A stretch of 64,000 nt of DNA from positions 2,976,001 to 3,040,000 of the forward strand of contig NZ_CP139970.1 in assembly GCF_034424545.1 (NCBI RefSeq). The letters are read 5' to 3'. Source of the DNA: Trinickia caryophylli (GTDB lineage: Bacteria; Pseudomonadota; Gammaproteobacteria; Burkholderiales; Burkholderiaceae). A program made the translations under genes and the position numbers. Below, piece by piece: positions 44,190 to 53,742 of this stretch (the stretch's first letter is position 1; each line of letters starts with the position of its first letter). Under the pieces are notes generated by a model. That model had not been told where the DNA came from. It made no database searches and saw nothing but the letters and a program-made list of their open reading frames with translations.

Positions 44190-45590
44190 TCAGTGCCGCG
44201 AGGCAAGCCAGGCATCGACGCGTGCGAGCGCGCTGCGCAGTACCGCCACGAGTTCGGGCTTCGAGGCCATGCCGCCCCAGAGCAGGCGCGAGGCGCTGAA
44301 GGCGGCCAATGGATCCGCCGCCGTGAAGAATGCGCGCGTGGCCGGCTCGTCGAGCAGGCCGTCCTGATACGCATATGGCAGCACGCCTTGCTGCCAGCGG
44401 TCGAGGAAGCGGAAGAAGAGCGCCGGCAGTACGGCCGTCGCGTTCGGTTCCACGCCGCGCGCGAAGCACTCGGCAAGCGTTGGCGCGATGAAGCCGGGGA
44501 TCTTCGAGAACCCGTCGGCCGCGACGCGCTGATTCGTGTCCTGAATATAAGGGTTGCCGAAGCGCTCGAGCACGACGTCGCGATAGCGGGCGAGATCGAG
44601 CGGGCTCGGCGTGAGGCTCGGAATGACGTCTTCGGTTACATAGGCGTGCGCGAAAGCGCGGATGTCGGCGTCGCCGGTGCCTTCGTGAATATAAGAGAGG
44701 CCCACGAGCGTACCGGCCCAGGCAATACAGCTATGGCTCGCATTGAGAATGCGGATCTTGGCTTCCTCGTAGGGCAGTACCGAATCGACGAGTTCCGCAC
44801 CGGCACGCTCCCACGCCGGCCGGCCCGCGGCGAAGCGGTCTTCGATGACCCACTGGATGAACGACTCGCCCATGACGGGGCAGGCGTCGTCGACGCCCGT
44901 GGCGGCTTTCACGCGTTCGCGCACGTCGGGCGTCGGGCGCGGCGTAATGCGATCGACCATCGAATTCGGGCAAGTCGTGTTCTGCTCGAACCATGCGGAA
45001 AGCGCTTCGAGCCCACGCGCTTCGAGAAAGGCGCGCATGCCCGCCTCGAAGCGCTCGCCGTTGCTGCGCAGGTTGTCGCAACTTTGCAGCGTCACGGGGC
45101 CTGCGCCGCGCGTGCGCCGGGCGTCGAGGATCGCGGCCAGTGCGCCGTAGATGGTCGTGCGTGCCCCGCTCAGGTCGGCCGCGATGTCCGGGTTCGACGT
45201 GTCGAGGCGGTCGTGCTCGTCGAGGTAATAGCCGCCTTCGGTTACGGTGAACGACACGATCTTGCAGGCGGGGTCCGCACCGGCCTCGACGAGCCCTTCG
45301 AGGCCCGCTGACCACGGTACGACGCGCTCGATCGATCGGATCGTCTCATAGGTCCGCACGCCCTGGGGGGTGACGGTTTCGAGCGTATACACGCCCTTTT
45401 GTCCGGCCAGTGCGTCGAGCACCGCGTTCATGTCGCCGCGGATGTTGCCGACAGTGAGCGACCACTTCGGCTCTCCCGCAGGAGCGGCTTCGTTGAGGCG
45501 GTGCAGATACCACGCCTGATGTGCCCGGTGGAAGGACCCCGCGCCAAGATGCAGGATCACGTTCGCAGCGCTGCTCGCCGGTTTGTCCAT
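44190..45590 (-). CDS. dalD: D-arabinitol 4-dehydrogenase (mannitol dehydrogenase family)
   Basis: 466-aa polyol-specific long-chain dehydrogenase, oxidising D-arabinitol to D-xylulose with NAD (some members also take mannitol). The N-terminal Rossmann part has LHLGAGSFHRAHQAWYL and VTEGGYYLD. The C-terminal domain includes KIRILNASHSCIAW-type sequence, seen as ILNASHS, and NQRVAADGFSKIPGF. The start 45590 is set by GGAGAC 6 bp upstream. It heads the dalD-xylB-sorC operon, whose promoter mirrors that of the polyol transporter operon. Confidence 0.88.
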   Translation of the reverse strand: MDKPASSAANVILHLGAGSFHRAHQAWYLHRLNEAAPAGEPKWSLTVGNIRGDMNAVLDALAGQKGVYTLETVTPQGVRTYETIRSIERVVPWSAGLEGLVEAGADPACKIVSFTVTEGGYYLDEHDRLDTSNPDIAADLSGARTTIYGALAAILDARRTRGAGPVTLQSCDNLRSNGERFEAGMRAFLEARGLEALSAWFEQNTTCPNSMVDRITPRPTPDVRERVKAATGVDDACPVMGESFIQWVIEDRFAAGRPAWERAGAELVDSVLPYEEAKIRILNASHSCIAWAGTLVGLSYIHEGTGDADIRAFAHAYVTEDVIPSLTPSPLDLARYRDVVLERFGNPYIQDTNQRVAADGFSKIPGFIAPTLAECFARGVEPNATAVLPALFFRFLDRWQQGVLPYAYQDGLLDEPATRAFFTAADPLAAFSASRLLWGGMASKPELVAVLRSALARVDAWLASRH

Positions 45591-45642
45591 CGCTTGTCTC
45601 CTGAATGAAACGACCGCTCCGTCCATCCTGCGGGGCGAATGC

Positions 45643-45696
45643 GATCTTTTGTTCTTTCGATGGGCGAATGATCGGATTCGGGCGCGCGAAAGTCAA
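45643..45696 (-). promoter_or_regulatory. dalD operon promoter with probable SorC operator
   Basis: Read on the minus strand: -35 TTGACT (45696-45691), 17 bp, -10 GATCAT (45673-45668). The element CGAATCCGATCATTCG (45680-45665), a 10-bp gap and GAACAAAAGATC (45654-45643) follow. It matches the element at 14257-14310 in order, orientation and spacing; the 38-bp core agrees at 28 positions by my count. It ends 52 bp before the dalD start. Confidence 0.65.
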
Positions 45697-45841
45697 GGCG
45701 CGGTGCGCAAGCAGTCCGGGGACAGAACAAGCGGAAGGGACGGTGGCGCGGGAATGCAACTGCCCGATGCCGGGCAGCCGTAAGTGGGCGAAGAAGGGGA
45801 GGAAAAGGGTGGGATTCGAGGGGCGGCAGCGCGCCGGCGGA

Positions 45842-46630
45842 CTATTTCCCGGCTCTCCGAATCAGGCTGCCGGCATAGACGAGTGCTGCGAGTGCCGTAA
45901 TCCAGAAGCTCGTCGGCCAGTCGGTGTAAAACGCGAGCGTGACGCCGAGCCAGGCTTGCAGGAGTGCGAACAGCGCTGCCAGGGCGATGCCGTGCGAAAG
46001 CCGGCTCGACAGATTTTGCGCGGCGGCGGCCGGGCCGACCATCAGCGTGAACACGAGCAGCACGCCCACGATCTGCGTGCAGGCGGCTACCGTCAAGGCG
46101 GCGATCGCGAGAAAGAGCATGGACACGAGCCGCAGCGACACGCCTTTTGCCTCGGCCAGCTCGGGCTGCAGTGTGGCGAAGACGAGCGGCCGCGCGATCG
46201 CGGCCAATGCGATCAGACTGGCCGCGCCGATGGCCGCGAGCACGAGGAGCGTGTTCGTCGTCACACCGAGTACGTTGCCGAACAGCAGCGCCGTGACCTG
46301 CGTCGCGTACGCCGTGAAAAAGTGGAGGAACAACAGCCCGCAGCCGAGCGAGAGCGACAGCACCACGCCGATCGCCACGTCGCGCCCGGCCAGGCGCTCG
46401 CCGAGGGCGCCCATCGAAAGCCCGGCCGCGAGCGTGAAGCCGATCATGCCCCAGAGGGGCGAAATGCCGATCAGCGCGGCGCCCGTCGCCCCGGTGAAGC
46501 CGACATGCGAGAGCGCATGGCCGGCGAAGGTCTGCTCGCGCATCACGAGGAAGTAGCCGACGATGCCCGCGAGCACGGCGACGATCCCCGAAGCCGCGAA
46601 CGCGTTCACCATGAAATCGTATTCAAACAT
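45842..46630 (-). CDS. znuB: Zinc ABC transporter permease ZnuB
   Basis: 262-aa membrane permease of the ABC-3 metal family for zinc uptake. Several helices are visible, with VMREQTFAGHALSHVGFTGATGAALIG and LFGNVLGVT as family landmarks and VAACTQIVGVLLVFTLMVGPAAAAQNL near the C-terminus. The ATG at 46630 overlaps the end of znuC by 8 bp. It is the last gene of the zur-znuA-znuC-znuB series. Confidence 0.9.
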   Translation of the reverse strand: MFEYDFMVNAFAASGIVAVLAGIVGYFLVMREQTFAGHALSHVGFTGATGAALIGISPLWGMIGFTLAAGLSMGALGERLAGRDVAIGVVLSLSLGCGLLFLHFFTAYATQVTALLFGNVLGVTTNTLLVLAAIGAASLIALAAIARPLVFATLQPELAEAKGVSLRLVSMLFLAIAALTVAACTQIVGVLLVFTLMVGPAAAAQNLSSRLSHGIALAALFALLQAWLGVTLAFYTDWPTSFWITALAALVYAGSLIRRAGK

Positions 46631-47525
46631 CGTGCGTATGTCCGTGCGTGTGTCCATGAGCATGGCCATGCTCATGGTGGTGTCCGTGCCCCGCGCCGCC
46701 CGCGTCCTCTTCGTGCTCGTGATCGTGCTTTTCGACTTCGACATCGCCGGACATCACGAAGATGCGGCCATTCATGCGCATGACGTCGATCGGCGAGCCG
46801 TAGAGCCGTGACAGGACGGGCCGCGTGATGACCTCGTCGACGGTGCCGAGCGCGGCCGATCCGCTGCCGAGATAAAGCACGCGGTCGAGCGCGTTGAGCA
46901 GCGGATTGAGTTCGTGCGCGGAAAAAAGCACCGTGATGCCGAGCTCGCGCTGCACGCGGCGCACGAGTTCGACGACGCTGCGCTGCCGGTTCGGATCGAG
47001 ACTGATGAGCGGCTCGTCGAGCAGCAGCAGCCGCGGCTTGCCGAGCAGGCATTGCGCGAGCAGCAGCCGTTGCCGCTCGCCGCCGGAAAGCTGCGACAGA
47101 GGCCGGTCGGCGAGCGCTTCGCCGCCCACGAGCGCGAGCACGCGTTCGACGTCCGCGCGCGTGGCGGCATCGCGGCGCGGCAGGCCGAAGCGATGGCCGT
47201 CGACCGCCATGGCGATGAACTCCCACCCGACGATGCGGCGGCCCGCCAGCGCGCTGCGCGTTTGAGGCATATAGCCGATTGCCGGGTTGCCGCGCGAGAC
47301 GGGCTCGCCCGATACTCGTATCTGGCCGCCCGCGAGCGGCACGAGCCCGAGCACGGCGCGCATGAGCGTTGTCTTGCCGGCCCCGTTCGGTCCGAGCACG
47401 CCGATGAACTCGCCATCGTCGATGGCGAGGCTTGCGTCTTGCAGGATCGTGCGGCCGCCGAGCGCGATGGTGACGCGATCGAGTTCGAGCGCGCGCCCGC
47501 TCGGGCGTTCGTGATCGGTGGTCAT
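46623..47525 (-). CDS. znuC: Zinc ABC transporter ATP-binding protein ZnuC with His-rich tail
   Basis: 300-aa ATPase of the zinc importer. Motifs are Walker A GPNGAGKTTLM, signature LSGGERQRLLLAQ, Walker B LLLLDEPLISLD and the H-loop FSAHELNP. After residue 260 the protein ends in a tail of roughly 35 residues dominated by His, Glu and Gly (GHGHHHEHGHAHGH and similar), plausibly binding zinc in the cytoplasm. The start overlaps the znuA stop by 4 bp and the end overlaps znuB. Confidence 0.92.
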   Translation of the reverse strand: MTTDHERPSGRALELDRVTIALGGRTILQDASLAIDDGEFIGVLGPNGAGKTTLMRAVLGLVPLAGGQIRVSGEPVSRGNPAIGYMPQTRSALAGRRIVGWEFIAMAVDGHRFGLPRRDAATRADVERVLALVGGEALADRPLSQLSGGERQRLLLAQCLLGKPRLLLLDEPLISLDPNRQRSVVELVRRVQRELGITVLFSAHELNPLLNALDRVLYLGSGSAALGTVDEVITRPVLSRLYGSPIDVMRMNGRIFVMSGDVEVEKHDHEHEEDAGGAGHGHHHEHGHAHGHTHGHTHDV

Positions 47526-48451
47526 GGGCGGGTCTTGCCGAGCGCGGCCGCGAGCGCGTCGAGCTGCGCCAGCATCCATTGCTGATAGGTTTTGCCGGCC
47601 GGCATCGTTTCGGTCACGCTCACGGTCGGCACGCCGGACTGATGCGCGAGCCCCAGCAAGCGCTTCGTCAGCGCTTCGGTCGCCTGGCTGTTGTAGATGA
47701 GCGCATGCACCGTGCGCGTGCGCAGATCGCGCTCGAACGCTGCGATGTCGCTCGCGCTCGGCTCCGTGTCGTTCATGACCGCCAACTGGAAGCGGCCGTT
47801 GCGCATATCGAGGCCGATCGCATCGGCCATGTAGCCGAACACGGGCTCGGTCGCCGTCACGGGGGTGCCTTTATAGCGGGCCTGCAGATCGCCGACTTTT
47901 TTCTCGATCGGTTTGATCGAATCGTCGAAGCGCTTCAGATTGGCTTCGAAGTCGGCCTTGTGCTCGGGCGCGGCGGCCGCAAGTGCCGCTTCGATTGCGC
48001 GTGCCACGGCGGGCATGGTCCCCGGCGCGTACCAAAGGTGCGGATTGTCGCCGGACTTCTTGCCGACGAGTTCGGCCGCGACGATCGTCGTGCGTTTGCC
48101 GCTCGACTGCGCGGCGAGCAGCTTTTGCATCCACGGGTCGTAATCGGCGCCGTTATAGACGACGATAGCCGCGCGCTCGATGGCGCGCGCTGTCCTGGGG
48201 CTGGCCTCGAAGAGGTGGGGATCCTGATCGGGATTGCTGAGAATGCTGGTCACCTCGATATGCGAGCCGCCGATCTGCCGAGCGACGTCACCATAGAAGT
48301 TCTCCGCCGCGACCACGCTCAGCTTTCCGGCGTCCGCCGCGCCAGCTGCGTGCGCGACGCCGCTTACGGACAGCGCGACCAAACCGGCCACCGCCAGCGG
48401 GGACAGCATGCATATGCGGGCGCGACGCCAGGCCCTGACGATTGCCTTCAT
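47522..48451 (-). CDS. znuA: Zinc ABC transporter substrate-binding protein ZnuA
   Basis: 309-aa periplasmic metal-binding protein of cluster A-I. A signal peptide (LAVAGLVALSVSGVAHA) is followed by VVAAENFYGDVARQIGG. Likely metal ligands are His in DQDPHLFEASP, in GDNPHLWYAPG and a C-terminal acidic residue. The His-rich loop common in high-affinity ZnuA proteins is missing, which may relate to the His-rich tail on ZnuC. It is followed directly by znuC. Confidence 0.88.
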   Translation of the reverse strand: MKAIVRAWRRARICMLSPLAVAGLVALSVSGVAHAAGAADAGKLSVVAAENFYGDVARQIGGSHIEVTSILSNPDQDPHLFEASPRTARAIERAAIVVYNGADYDPWMQKLLAAQSSGKRTTIVAAELVGKKSGDNPHLWYAPGTMPAVARAIEAALAAAAPEHKADFEANLKRFDDSIKPIEKKVGDLQARYKGTPVTATEPVFGYMADAIGLDMRNGRFQLAVMNDTEPSASDIAAFERDLRTRTVHALIYNSQATEALTKRLLGLAHQSGVPTVSVTETMPAGKTYQQWMLAQLDALAAALGKTRP

Positions 48452-48539
48452 TCTTTCTCCTTGGAATGTTGCGATTGGATGGTGAGCGCCTGCCGACGTG
48501 CCTGCTGCCGTGCGCGCTGACGTGTCCGGTGTGGCGTCA

Positions 48540-49016
48540 TTACGCGCGTGGCGCGCTCTTGCGTTTGGATTTGCAATCGCCGCACAAGCCGCTCAGCTCC
48601 ACCACTTGCTTGTGCACTTCGAATCCGTGCGCGGGCGGTGCCGACGAAAGCCGCTCCGCGAGTTCTTCGCCGGGAATCTCGAGCGTGTCGCCGCAGCGCT
48701 CGCAGATGAGAAACTGCCCTTGGTGGGGCTTGCCGATCTCGCAGCAGGCCACGAACGCATTGAGCGACTCGATGCGATGCACGAAGCCGTGCTCGACGAG
48801 AAAGTCGAGTGCGCGATACACGGTGGTCGGCGGCACGCGGCCGCGCTGCGGCTCGAGGGCCGCCAGCAGGTCGTAGGCACCGATCGGGCGGCCGGCGCCC
48901 ACGACTTGCTCGTACACCTGCCGGCGCAGCTCGGTCAGCATGAGGCCTTGCTCCGCGGCATAAGCATCCGCGCGCGCGAGCCGTTCGGCGAGAGAGTGGG
49001 CGTGGGCACTTGCCAT
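48540..49016 (-). CDS. zur: Zinc uptake regulator Zur (Fur family)
   Basis: 158-aa Fur-family repressor. The winged-helix region holds LMLTELRRQVYEQVV and RVPPTTVYRALDFLVEHGFVHRIESLNAFV. Structural zinc Cys pairs are CERCGD and CGDC near the C-terminus. It is placed upstream of znuA on the same strand, so the operon likely autoregulates. The start at 49016 is the first ATG with homology to Fur proteins; earlier in-frame ATGs run through the terminator and operator region. Confidence 0.9.
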   Translation of the reverse strand: MASAHAHSLAERLARADAYAAEQGLMLTELRRQVYEQVVGAGRPIGAYDLLAALEPQRGRVPPTTVYRALDFLVEHGFVHRIESLNAFVACCEIGKPHQGQFLICERCGDTLEIPGEELAERLSSAPPAHGFEVHKQVVELSGLCGDCKSKRKSAPRA

Positions 49017-49047
49017 GGCATCGATCCGTGAAGACTCCGAACGGAGA

Positions 49048-49062
49048 TGATATAACATATCA
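49048..49062. promoter_or_regulatory. Probable Zur box
   Basis: TGATATAACATATCA: 6-bp perfect arms (TGATAT / ATATCA) around AAC, 31 bp upstream of the zur ATG. Read on the minus strand it contains TGTTATA, the heart of known Zur boxes. It also supplies the A/T-rich -10 region of the operon promoter. Confidence 0.65.
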
Positions 49063-49075
49063 ACCGGTGATGCCA

Positions 49076-49116
49076 AAAAAGGGCAATGCGCCAAATGGCC
49101 GCGCATTGCCCTTTTT
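49076..49116. terminator. Terminator downstream of kynA
   Basis: AAAAAGGGCAATGCGC (49076-49091) pairs perfectly with GCGCATTGCCCTTTTT (49101-49116) around a 9-nt loop. The A and T runs at the two ends make it an intrinsic terminator in either direction; its main role should be ending the kyn transcript. Confidence 0.85.
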
Positions 49117-49188
49117 GATCTTTTTGCCTGGTTTGCCCCGTTTGCCCCGTTGCACGAACGAAAGCAAAGGCGGGTGCTGCCGCAGGCG

Positions 49189-50058
49189 TTAAAGCACGGT
49201 GCGCACGTGCCAGAGTTCGGGGAACAGCACGACGTCGAGCATCTTGCGCAGATAGGGCGCGCCGCTCGTGCCGCCGGTTCCCTGCTTGAAGCCGATGATG
49301 CGCTCGACCGTCGTTACATGGCGAAAGCGCCATTGCCGAAAGGCGTCCTCCAGATCGACGAGTTCCTCGGCCATCTCGTAGAGGTCCCAGTGGTGCGACG
49401 GGTCGCGGTAGACCTCGAGCCATGCCGCTTCAACGCTTGCGTCGTAACCTGTCGGCTGCGTCCAGTCGCGCCGCACCCGTTCGGGCGCGATGGCAAAGCC
49501 GCGCCGTGCGAGCAGCCGCACGACTTCGTCATAGAACGACGGCGCTTCGAGCGCGGCACGCAGGTGCGCGTGAATATCGGGGCGATGAGCGTGCGGCCGC
49601 AGCATCTCGGCGTTCTTGTTGCCGAGGATGAACTCGATTTCCCGGTACTGATACGACTGAAACCCGGACGACGCGCCGAGGTAGGGGCGCATGGCCGTGT
49701 ATTCGGAAGGCGTCATCGTGGCGAGCACGTTCCACGCCTGCACGAGCTGTTCGAGGATGCGGGAGACGCGCGCCAGCATCTTGAACGCGGGCGGCAGCAT
49801 GTCTTGTCCGACGTGCGCCAGCGCGGCACGCAGCTCATAGAGCGCGAGCTTCATCCAAAGCTCGCTCGTCTGATGCTGGATGATGAACAGCATCTCGTTG
49901 TGATCGGGCGAGAGCGGATGCTGCGCGGACAGCACCTGCTCGAGTGCGAGGTAATCGCCGTAGCTCATCGCTTTCGAGAAATCGAGCCGGGCGTCGTGCC
50001 ACCCGCGGCCCGAGCCCGCGGCCTCCGGCAACTCGGGCAGATCCATATGATCGGTCAT
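49189..50058 (-). CDS. kynA: Tryptophan 2,3-dioxygenase
   Basis: 289-aa heme enzyme opening the tryptophan indole ring to N-formylkynurenine. Family landmarks are [56 protein letters not shown] and [21 protein letters not shown], where the His of [10 protein letters not shown] is the usual heme ligand. Length is normal. It is the third gene of kynB-kynU-kynA, 61 bp after kynU. Confidence 0.95.
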   Translation of the reverse strand: MTDHMDLPELPEAAGSGRGWHDARLDFSKAMSYGDYLALEQVLSAQHPLSPDHNEMLFIIQHQTSELWMKLALYELRAALAHVGQDMLPPAFKMLARVSRILEQLVQAWNVLATMTPSEYTAMRPYLGASSGFQSYQYREIEFILGNKNAEMLRPHAHRPDIHAHLRAALEAPSFYDEVVRLLARRGFAIAPERVRRDWTQPTGYDASVEAAWLEVYRDPSHHWDLYEMAEELVDLEDAFRQWRFRHVTTVERIIGFKQGTGGTSGAPYLRKMLDVVLFPELWHVRTVL

Positions 50059-50119
50059 TTCGGACTCCTGATCTTTTTGTCGATGACGGCGCGTGTGCGC
50101 CGAAACAGGCTCGCGCCGC

Positions 50120-51370
50120 TCAGGTTACCGTGTGGCGCTGCGCGAACGCCGGTTCGCGCCACGTCGCGCGCGTGAGCACGTCGCGCAGTGCCTCGGCGGC
50201 GTCCCACACGTCGACGAAGCGCGTATAAAGCGGCGTGAAGCCGAAACGCAGAACGGACGGTTCGCGATAGTCGCCGATCACGCCTCGCGCGATGAGCGCT
50301 TGCATGACTTCGTACCCGTGCGGGTGCTCGAGGCTCACCTGCGAGCCGCGCTGCGCATGCGCGCGCGGCGTGACGAGCGTGAGCGCCTGGCCGGCGCAGC
50401 GCGCTTGCACCAGTTCGATGAAAAAGTCGGTGAGCGCGAGCGACTTGCGGCGTACGGCATGCATGTCGGTTTCGAGGAACACGTCGAGCCCGGCCTCGAC
50501 GAGCGACATCGAGACGATCGGCTGCGTGCCGCAGAGGAAGCGGGCGATGCCTTCGGCAGGCCGGTAGGCCGGTTGCATGGCGAACGGCGTGTCGTGCCCC
50601 CACCAGCCGGACAGCGGCTGAGCGAGCGCATCCTGATGGCGCCTCGCCACCCAGACGAAGGCCGGAGAGCCGGGGCCGCCATTCAAATACTTGTAGGTGC
50701 AGCCGACGGCGAAATCGGCGCCCGCATCGTTCAACTCGACAGGGACGGCGCCGGCCGAATGCGCGAGGTCCCACAGTGCGAAAGCGCCGGCGCGGTGAAT
50801 GACGTCGGTCAGCGCTGCCATATCGTGCATGTAACCCGTGCGATAGTTCACGTGCGTCAGCATGACGAGCGCCGTCTCGTCGTCGATCGCATCGGGCAGG
50901 TCGGCCGGATCGTCGACGAGCCGCAGCGTATAGCCACGGTCGAGCTGATCGATCACGCCCTGGGCGATGTAGAGATCGGTCGGGAAGTTCGCGCGTTCGG
51001 AGACGATCGTACGGCGCCGGCTGTCGCGCGATGCCGCTTCGCGCAGTGCGGCGGAAATCAGCTTGAAAAGATTGATCGAAATCGTGTCGGTCACGACGAC
51101 TTCGCCCGGATTCGCGCCGATGAGCGTGGCCAACTTGTCGCCGAGGCGGCGCGGCAGAGCCGACCAGCCGGCCGTGTTCCAACTGCGGATCAATCCTTCG
51201 CCCCACTCGTGCGCGATCACTTCCTGCGCGCGGATGGCCGCGGCCGCCGGTGGCACGCCGAGCGAGTTGCCATCGAGATAGATCACCTGGGAATTGAGGG
51301 CGAAGCGCGCGCGCAGCGGGGCGAGCGGATCGGTTTCGTCGAGCTTGAGTGCGTCGTCGCGGGTTTTCAT
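50120..51370 (-). CDS. kynU: Kynureninase
   Basis: 416-aa PLP-dependent hydrolase converting kynurenine to anthranilate and alanine. It contains [12 protein letters not shown] near the N-terminus, the cofactor-phosphate region [28 protein letters not shown] with the PLP-binding Asp, and the Schiff-base Lys in [12 protein letters not shown]. It is normal length and sits between kynB and kynA. Confidence 0.95.
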   Translation of the reverse strand: MKTRDDALKLDETDPLAPLRARFALNSQVIYLDGNSLGVPPAAAAIRAQEVIAHEWGEGLIRSWNTAGWSALPRRLGDKLATLIGANPGEVVVTDTISINLFKLISAALREAASRDSRRRTIVSERANFPTDLYIAQGVIDQLDRGYTLRLVDDPADLPDAIDDETALVMLTHVNYRTGYMHDMAALTDVIHRAGAFALWDLAHSAGAVPVELNDAGADFAVGCTYKYLNGGPGSPAFVWVARRHQDALAQPLSGWWGHDTPFAMQPAYRPAEGIARFLCGTQPIVSMSLVEAGLDVFLETDMHAVRRKSLALTDFFIELVQARCAGQALTLVTPRAHAQRGSQVSLEHPHGYEVMQALIARGVIGDYREPSVLRFGFTPLYTRFVDVWDAAEALRDVLTRATWREPAFAQRHTVT

Positions 51371-51463
51371 GAGCGAATCGGGCGGCTATGTGACAGGATG
51401 ATCAGGAGAACGAAACGTCTTGGCGATGCGTCGGCACGTTGGGACGCAGGCCACGTGCCGTGT

Positions 51464-52111
51464 TCAACGGCGGTCCTCGGGCAGACTTCGCAGGACCGCG
51501 CGCACGGGGCTGGCATCGAGCGTCGTCAGCTTGAGCGGCAAGGCGATCAGCTCGTAGTCGCCGGGGGCGACGTCATCGAGCACGAGGCCTTCGAGGATCG
51601 CCATGCGGTGCGCGCGCACGCGCCGGTGCGCGTCCATTGTCTTGGAGTCTTGCGGATCGAGCGATGGTGTATCGATGCCGATCAGCTCGACACCCCGGCT
51701 CGCCAGAAAATCGATGGTTTCGGGGGCGACGGCGCAAAAGTGCGGATCCCAATACGCGATCGGTGCGCGTGCGCAAGTGCGCAGCAGTACGCGCGGCGGC
51801 ACTGCGTCGCCATCGAGATAGAGCTCGACGTGTCTGAGTTCGACCCGGGGGGCGGCGCCGACGCAATCGATCACACGGCAACGTCCGAGATACGGCTCGA
51901 GCGCCACCTTGCCGATGGGGGCGCCGTCGGCGGCATAGTGGAGCGGGGCGTCGGCATGGGCGCCCGTATGCGGCGAAAGCGTGAGGCATCCCACGTTGAC
52001 GGGAGAACCCGCCTCCATGCGCCAGACACGCTCGATCGCGACTGCGGTGTCGCCAGGCCAGACCGGCGTCCCGACCTCGACCGGCGGCGATATGTCCCAC
52101 AGCGTAGTCAA
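51464..52111 (-). CDS. kynB: Kynurenine formamidase
   Basis: 215-aa arylformamidase hydrolysing N-formylkynurenine to kynurenine. It shows [18 protein letters not shown] and the metal-binding [12 protein letters not shown]. The start is taken as TTG at 52111 because a strong AAGGAGGAG site lies 7 bp upstream and the protein then begins TTLWDISPP, as KynB proteins do. The in-frame ATG at 52141 has no ribosome-binding site and adds an Arg-rich stretch unlike the family. It is the first gene of the kyn operon. Confidence 0.92.
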   Translation of the reverse strand: MTTLWDISPPVEVGTPVWPGDTAVAIERVWRMEAGSPVNVGCLTLSPHTGAHADAPLHYAADGAPIGKVALEPYLGRCRVIDCVGAAPRVELRHVELYLDGDAVPPRVLLRTCARAPIAYWDPHFCAVAPETIDFLASRGVELIGIDTPSLDPQDSKTMDAHRRVRAHRMAILEGLVLDDVAPGDYELIALPLKLTTLDASPVRAVLRSLPEDRR

Positions 52112-52242
52112 ACCGCGTCTCCTCCTTGTCGTTCGATTCATCGATGATAGGCAACTCGACGCGCAAGGTGCTTGCGAATTCGTCGCGCAAAAGACAGCGG
52201 ACTAGAACATAATTCGAGATAAGTGCAGAAAGGAGGCCAAAA

Positions 52243-52734
52243 ATGAATGCGATCTCGCTCGACGCCACGGATTGCCGCATCTTGAGCGTCTTGCAGAACG
52301 AGGGACGGATCAGCAATCTCGACTTGGCGGAAAGAATCTCGCTTTCGCCTTCGGCGTGCCTGCGCCGCTTGCGGTTGCTCGAGGAGCAAGGGGTGATCGA
52401 GCGCTATCGCGCGTCGCTGAACCGCGAGGCGCTGGGGTTCGAACTCGAAGCGTTCGTTCAGGTTTCGATGCGCAACGATCAGGAGAACTGGCATGAGCGG
52501 TTCGCGCAAGCGGTGCGGGAGTGGCCCGAGGTGATCGGCGCATTCGTCATTACGGGCGAGAGTCACTATCTGCTGCGCGTGCTCGCCCACAACCTGCAGC
52601 ACTACTCCGAATTCGTGCTGACGAAGCTCTACAAGGCGCCTGGCGTCATGGACATCCGCTCCAACATCGTGCTGCAGACGCTGAAGGAGGACACCGGTAT
52701 TCCTGTTTCCCTCGCGGCGGCGAAGATCCGTTAG
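52243..52734 (+). CDS. kynR: Lrp/AsnC-family regulator of kynurenine genes
   Basis: 163-aa Lrp-type regulator. It has an N-terminal helix-turn-helix (DCRILSVLQNEGRISNLDLAERISLSPSACLRRLRLLEEQG) and a C-terminal RAM ligand domain (VIGAFVITGESHYLLRVLA). It is transcribed divergently from kynBUA with a 131-bp gap, the arrangement of KynR, which activates kyn genes in response to kynurenine. An AAAGGAGG site precedes the ATG. Its 3' end overlaps the convergent LysR gene by 4 bp. Confidence 0.88.
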   Translation: MNAISLDATDCRILSVLQNEGRISNLDLAERISLSPSACLRRLRLLEEQGVIERYRASLNREALGFELEAFVQVSMRNDQENWHERFAQAVREWPEVIGAFVITGESHYLLRVLAHNLQHYSEFVLTKLYKAPGVMDIRSNIVLQTLKEDTGIPVSLAAAKIR

Positions 52735-53633
52735 CCGGCACGAACGATGGGCGCCGCGAGGCGCGCTTCGACGAACTCGACGAACGACCGCAGTTTGGGC
52801 CGCGGGCGCGCGTCGGGCAGGTAGACGAGATGAACGGGCCGAGGCGCCGGGGCGAAACGCTTAAGGATCGGCACGAGCCGCCCGGCCGCGATGTCGTCGG
52901 CCACGAGCACGGCTGGCTGCAGCAGCAGGCCCGCGCCGCCGAGCGCGGCCGCCCGCAACGCGTGGCCGTCGTTGCTGACCAGGCTGCCGGTAATGGGCCA
53001 CGGCGTGTTCTTGCCTTCGTCGCTGAGCATCCAGGCGGCGCCGTGAGGCCAGCCCAGGTGGCCGAGGCACCGATGCCGCGCGAGGTCGGCCGGCGTGCTG
53101 GGCGTGCCGTGCTCGCGCAGATACGACGGAGCGGCGCAGATCGTCATCCGGTAAGGCTGAAGCGGCTTTGCAACGAGGTCCGCATCGACCGATTCGCTTA
53201 CGCGAAACGCGGCGTCGTAACCGTCGCCGATGAGATCGACGTACGCGTTGTTGAGCACGAGCTCGATCTTGACGAGGGGGTAGTGCGCCAGATAGTCCGC
53301 CACGACCGGCGCGACGACCCACGCGCCGAGCGTCACGGGCGCGCTCACGCGCAGCGTGCCCTGCGGTACGACGGTGAGCGCCTGGACCGTCGCCTCGGCC
53401 ACGCGGATTTGCTCGAGGGCCGCCTTGCACTGCTCGTAGAAGGCGGCGCCGACTTCCGTCAGCCCCTGTCGCCGCGTCGTGCGGTGAATCAGGCGTACGT
53501 TCAGATGCGCCTCGAGCTGCCGGATGTACTTCCCCACCATCACCGCCGAGATCTCGAGCGCGTCGGCCGCGGCGCTGAAATTACCCGCATCAGCCGCGGC
53601 CAGGAATACTTCCATCGCACGCAGCTTATCCAT
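52731..53633 (-). CDS. LysR-family transcriptional regulator
   Basis: 300-aa LTTR. The winged helix-turn-helix is at the N-terminus (MEVFLAAADAGNFSAAADALEISAVMVGKYIRQLEAHL) and is followed by a substrate-binding domain (VSAPVTLGAWVVAPVVADYLAHYP, DAAFRVSESVDADLVAKPL). It belongs to the common group divergent from oxidoreductase genes; the SDR gene starting 109 bp away is the likely target. The effector is unknown. Confidence 0.9.
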   Translation of the reverse strand: MDKLRAMEVFLAAADAGNFSAAADALEISAVMVGKYIRQLEAHLNVRLIHRTTRRQGLTEVGAAFYEQCKAALEQIRVAEATVQALTVVPQGTLRVSAPVTLGAWVVAPVVADYLAHYPLVKIELVLNNAYVDLIGDGYDAAFRVSESVDADLVAKPLQPYRMTICAAPSYLREHGTPSTPADLARHRCLGHLGWPHGAAWMLSDEGKNTPWPITGSLVSNDGHALRAAALGGAGLLLQPAVLVADDIAAGRLVPILKRFAPAPRPVHLVYLPDARPRPKLRSFVEFVEARLAAPIVRAG

Positions 53634-53742
53634 TGATATTCCTAACTATCGGTTCGTAATGATGGAATCATAGGCACATTTATCGAACCGTCCGAGCAGT
53701 CAATAATCGTCCTCATCTCGACACACTGATGAGGCACGAATC

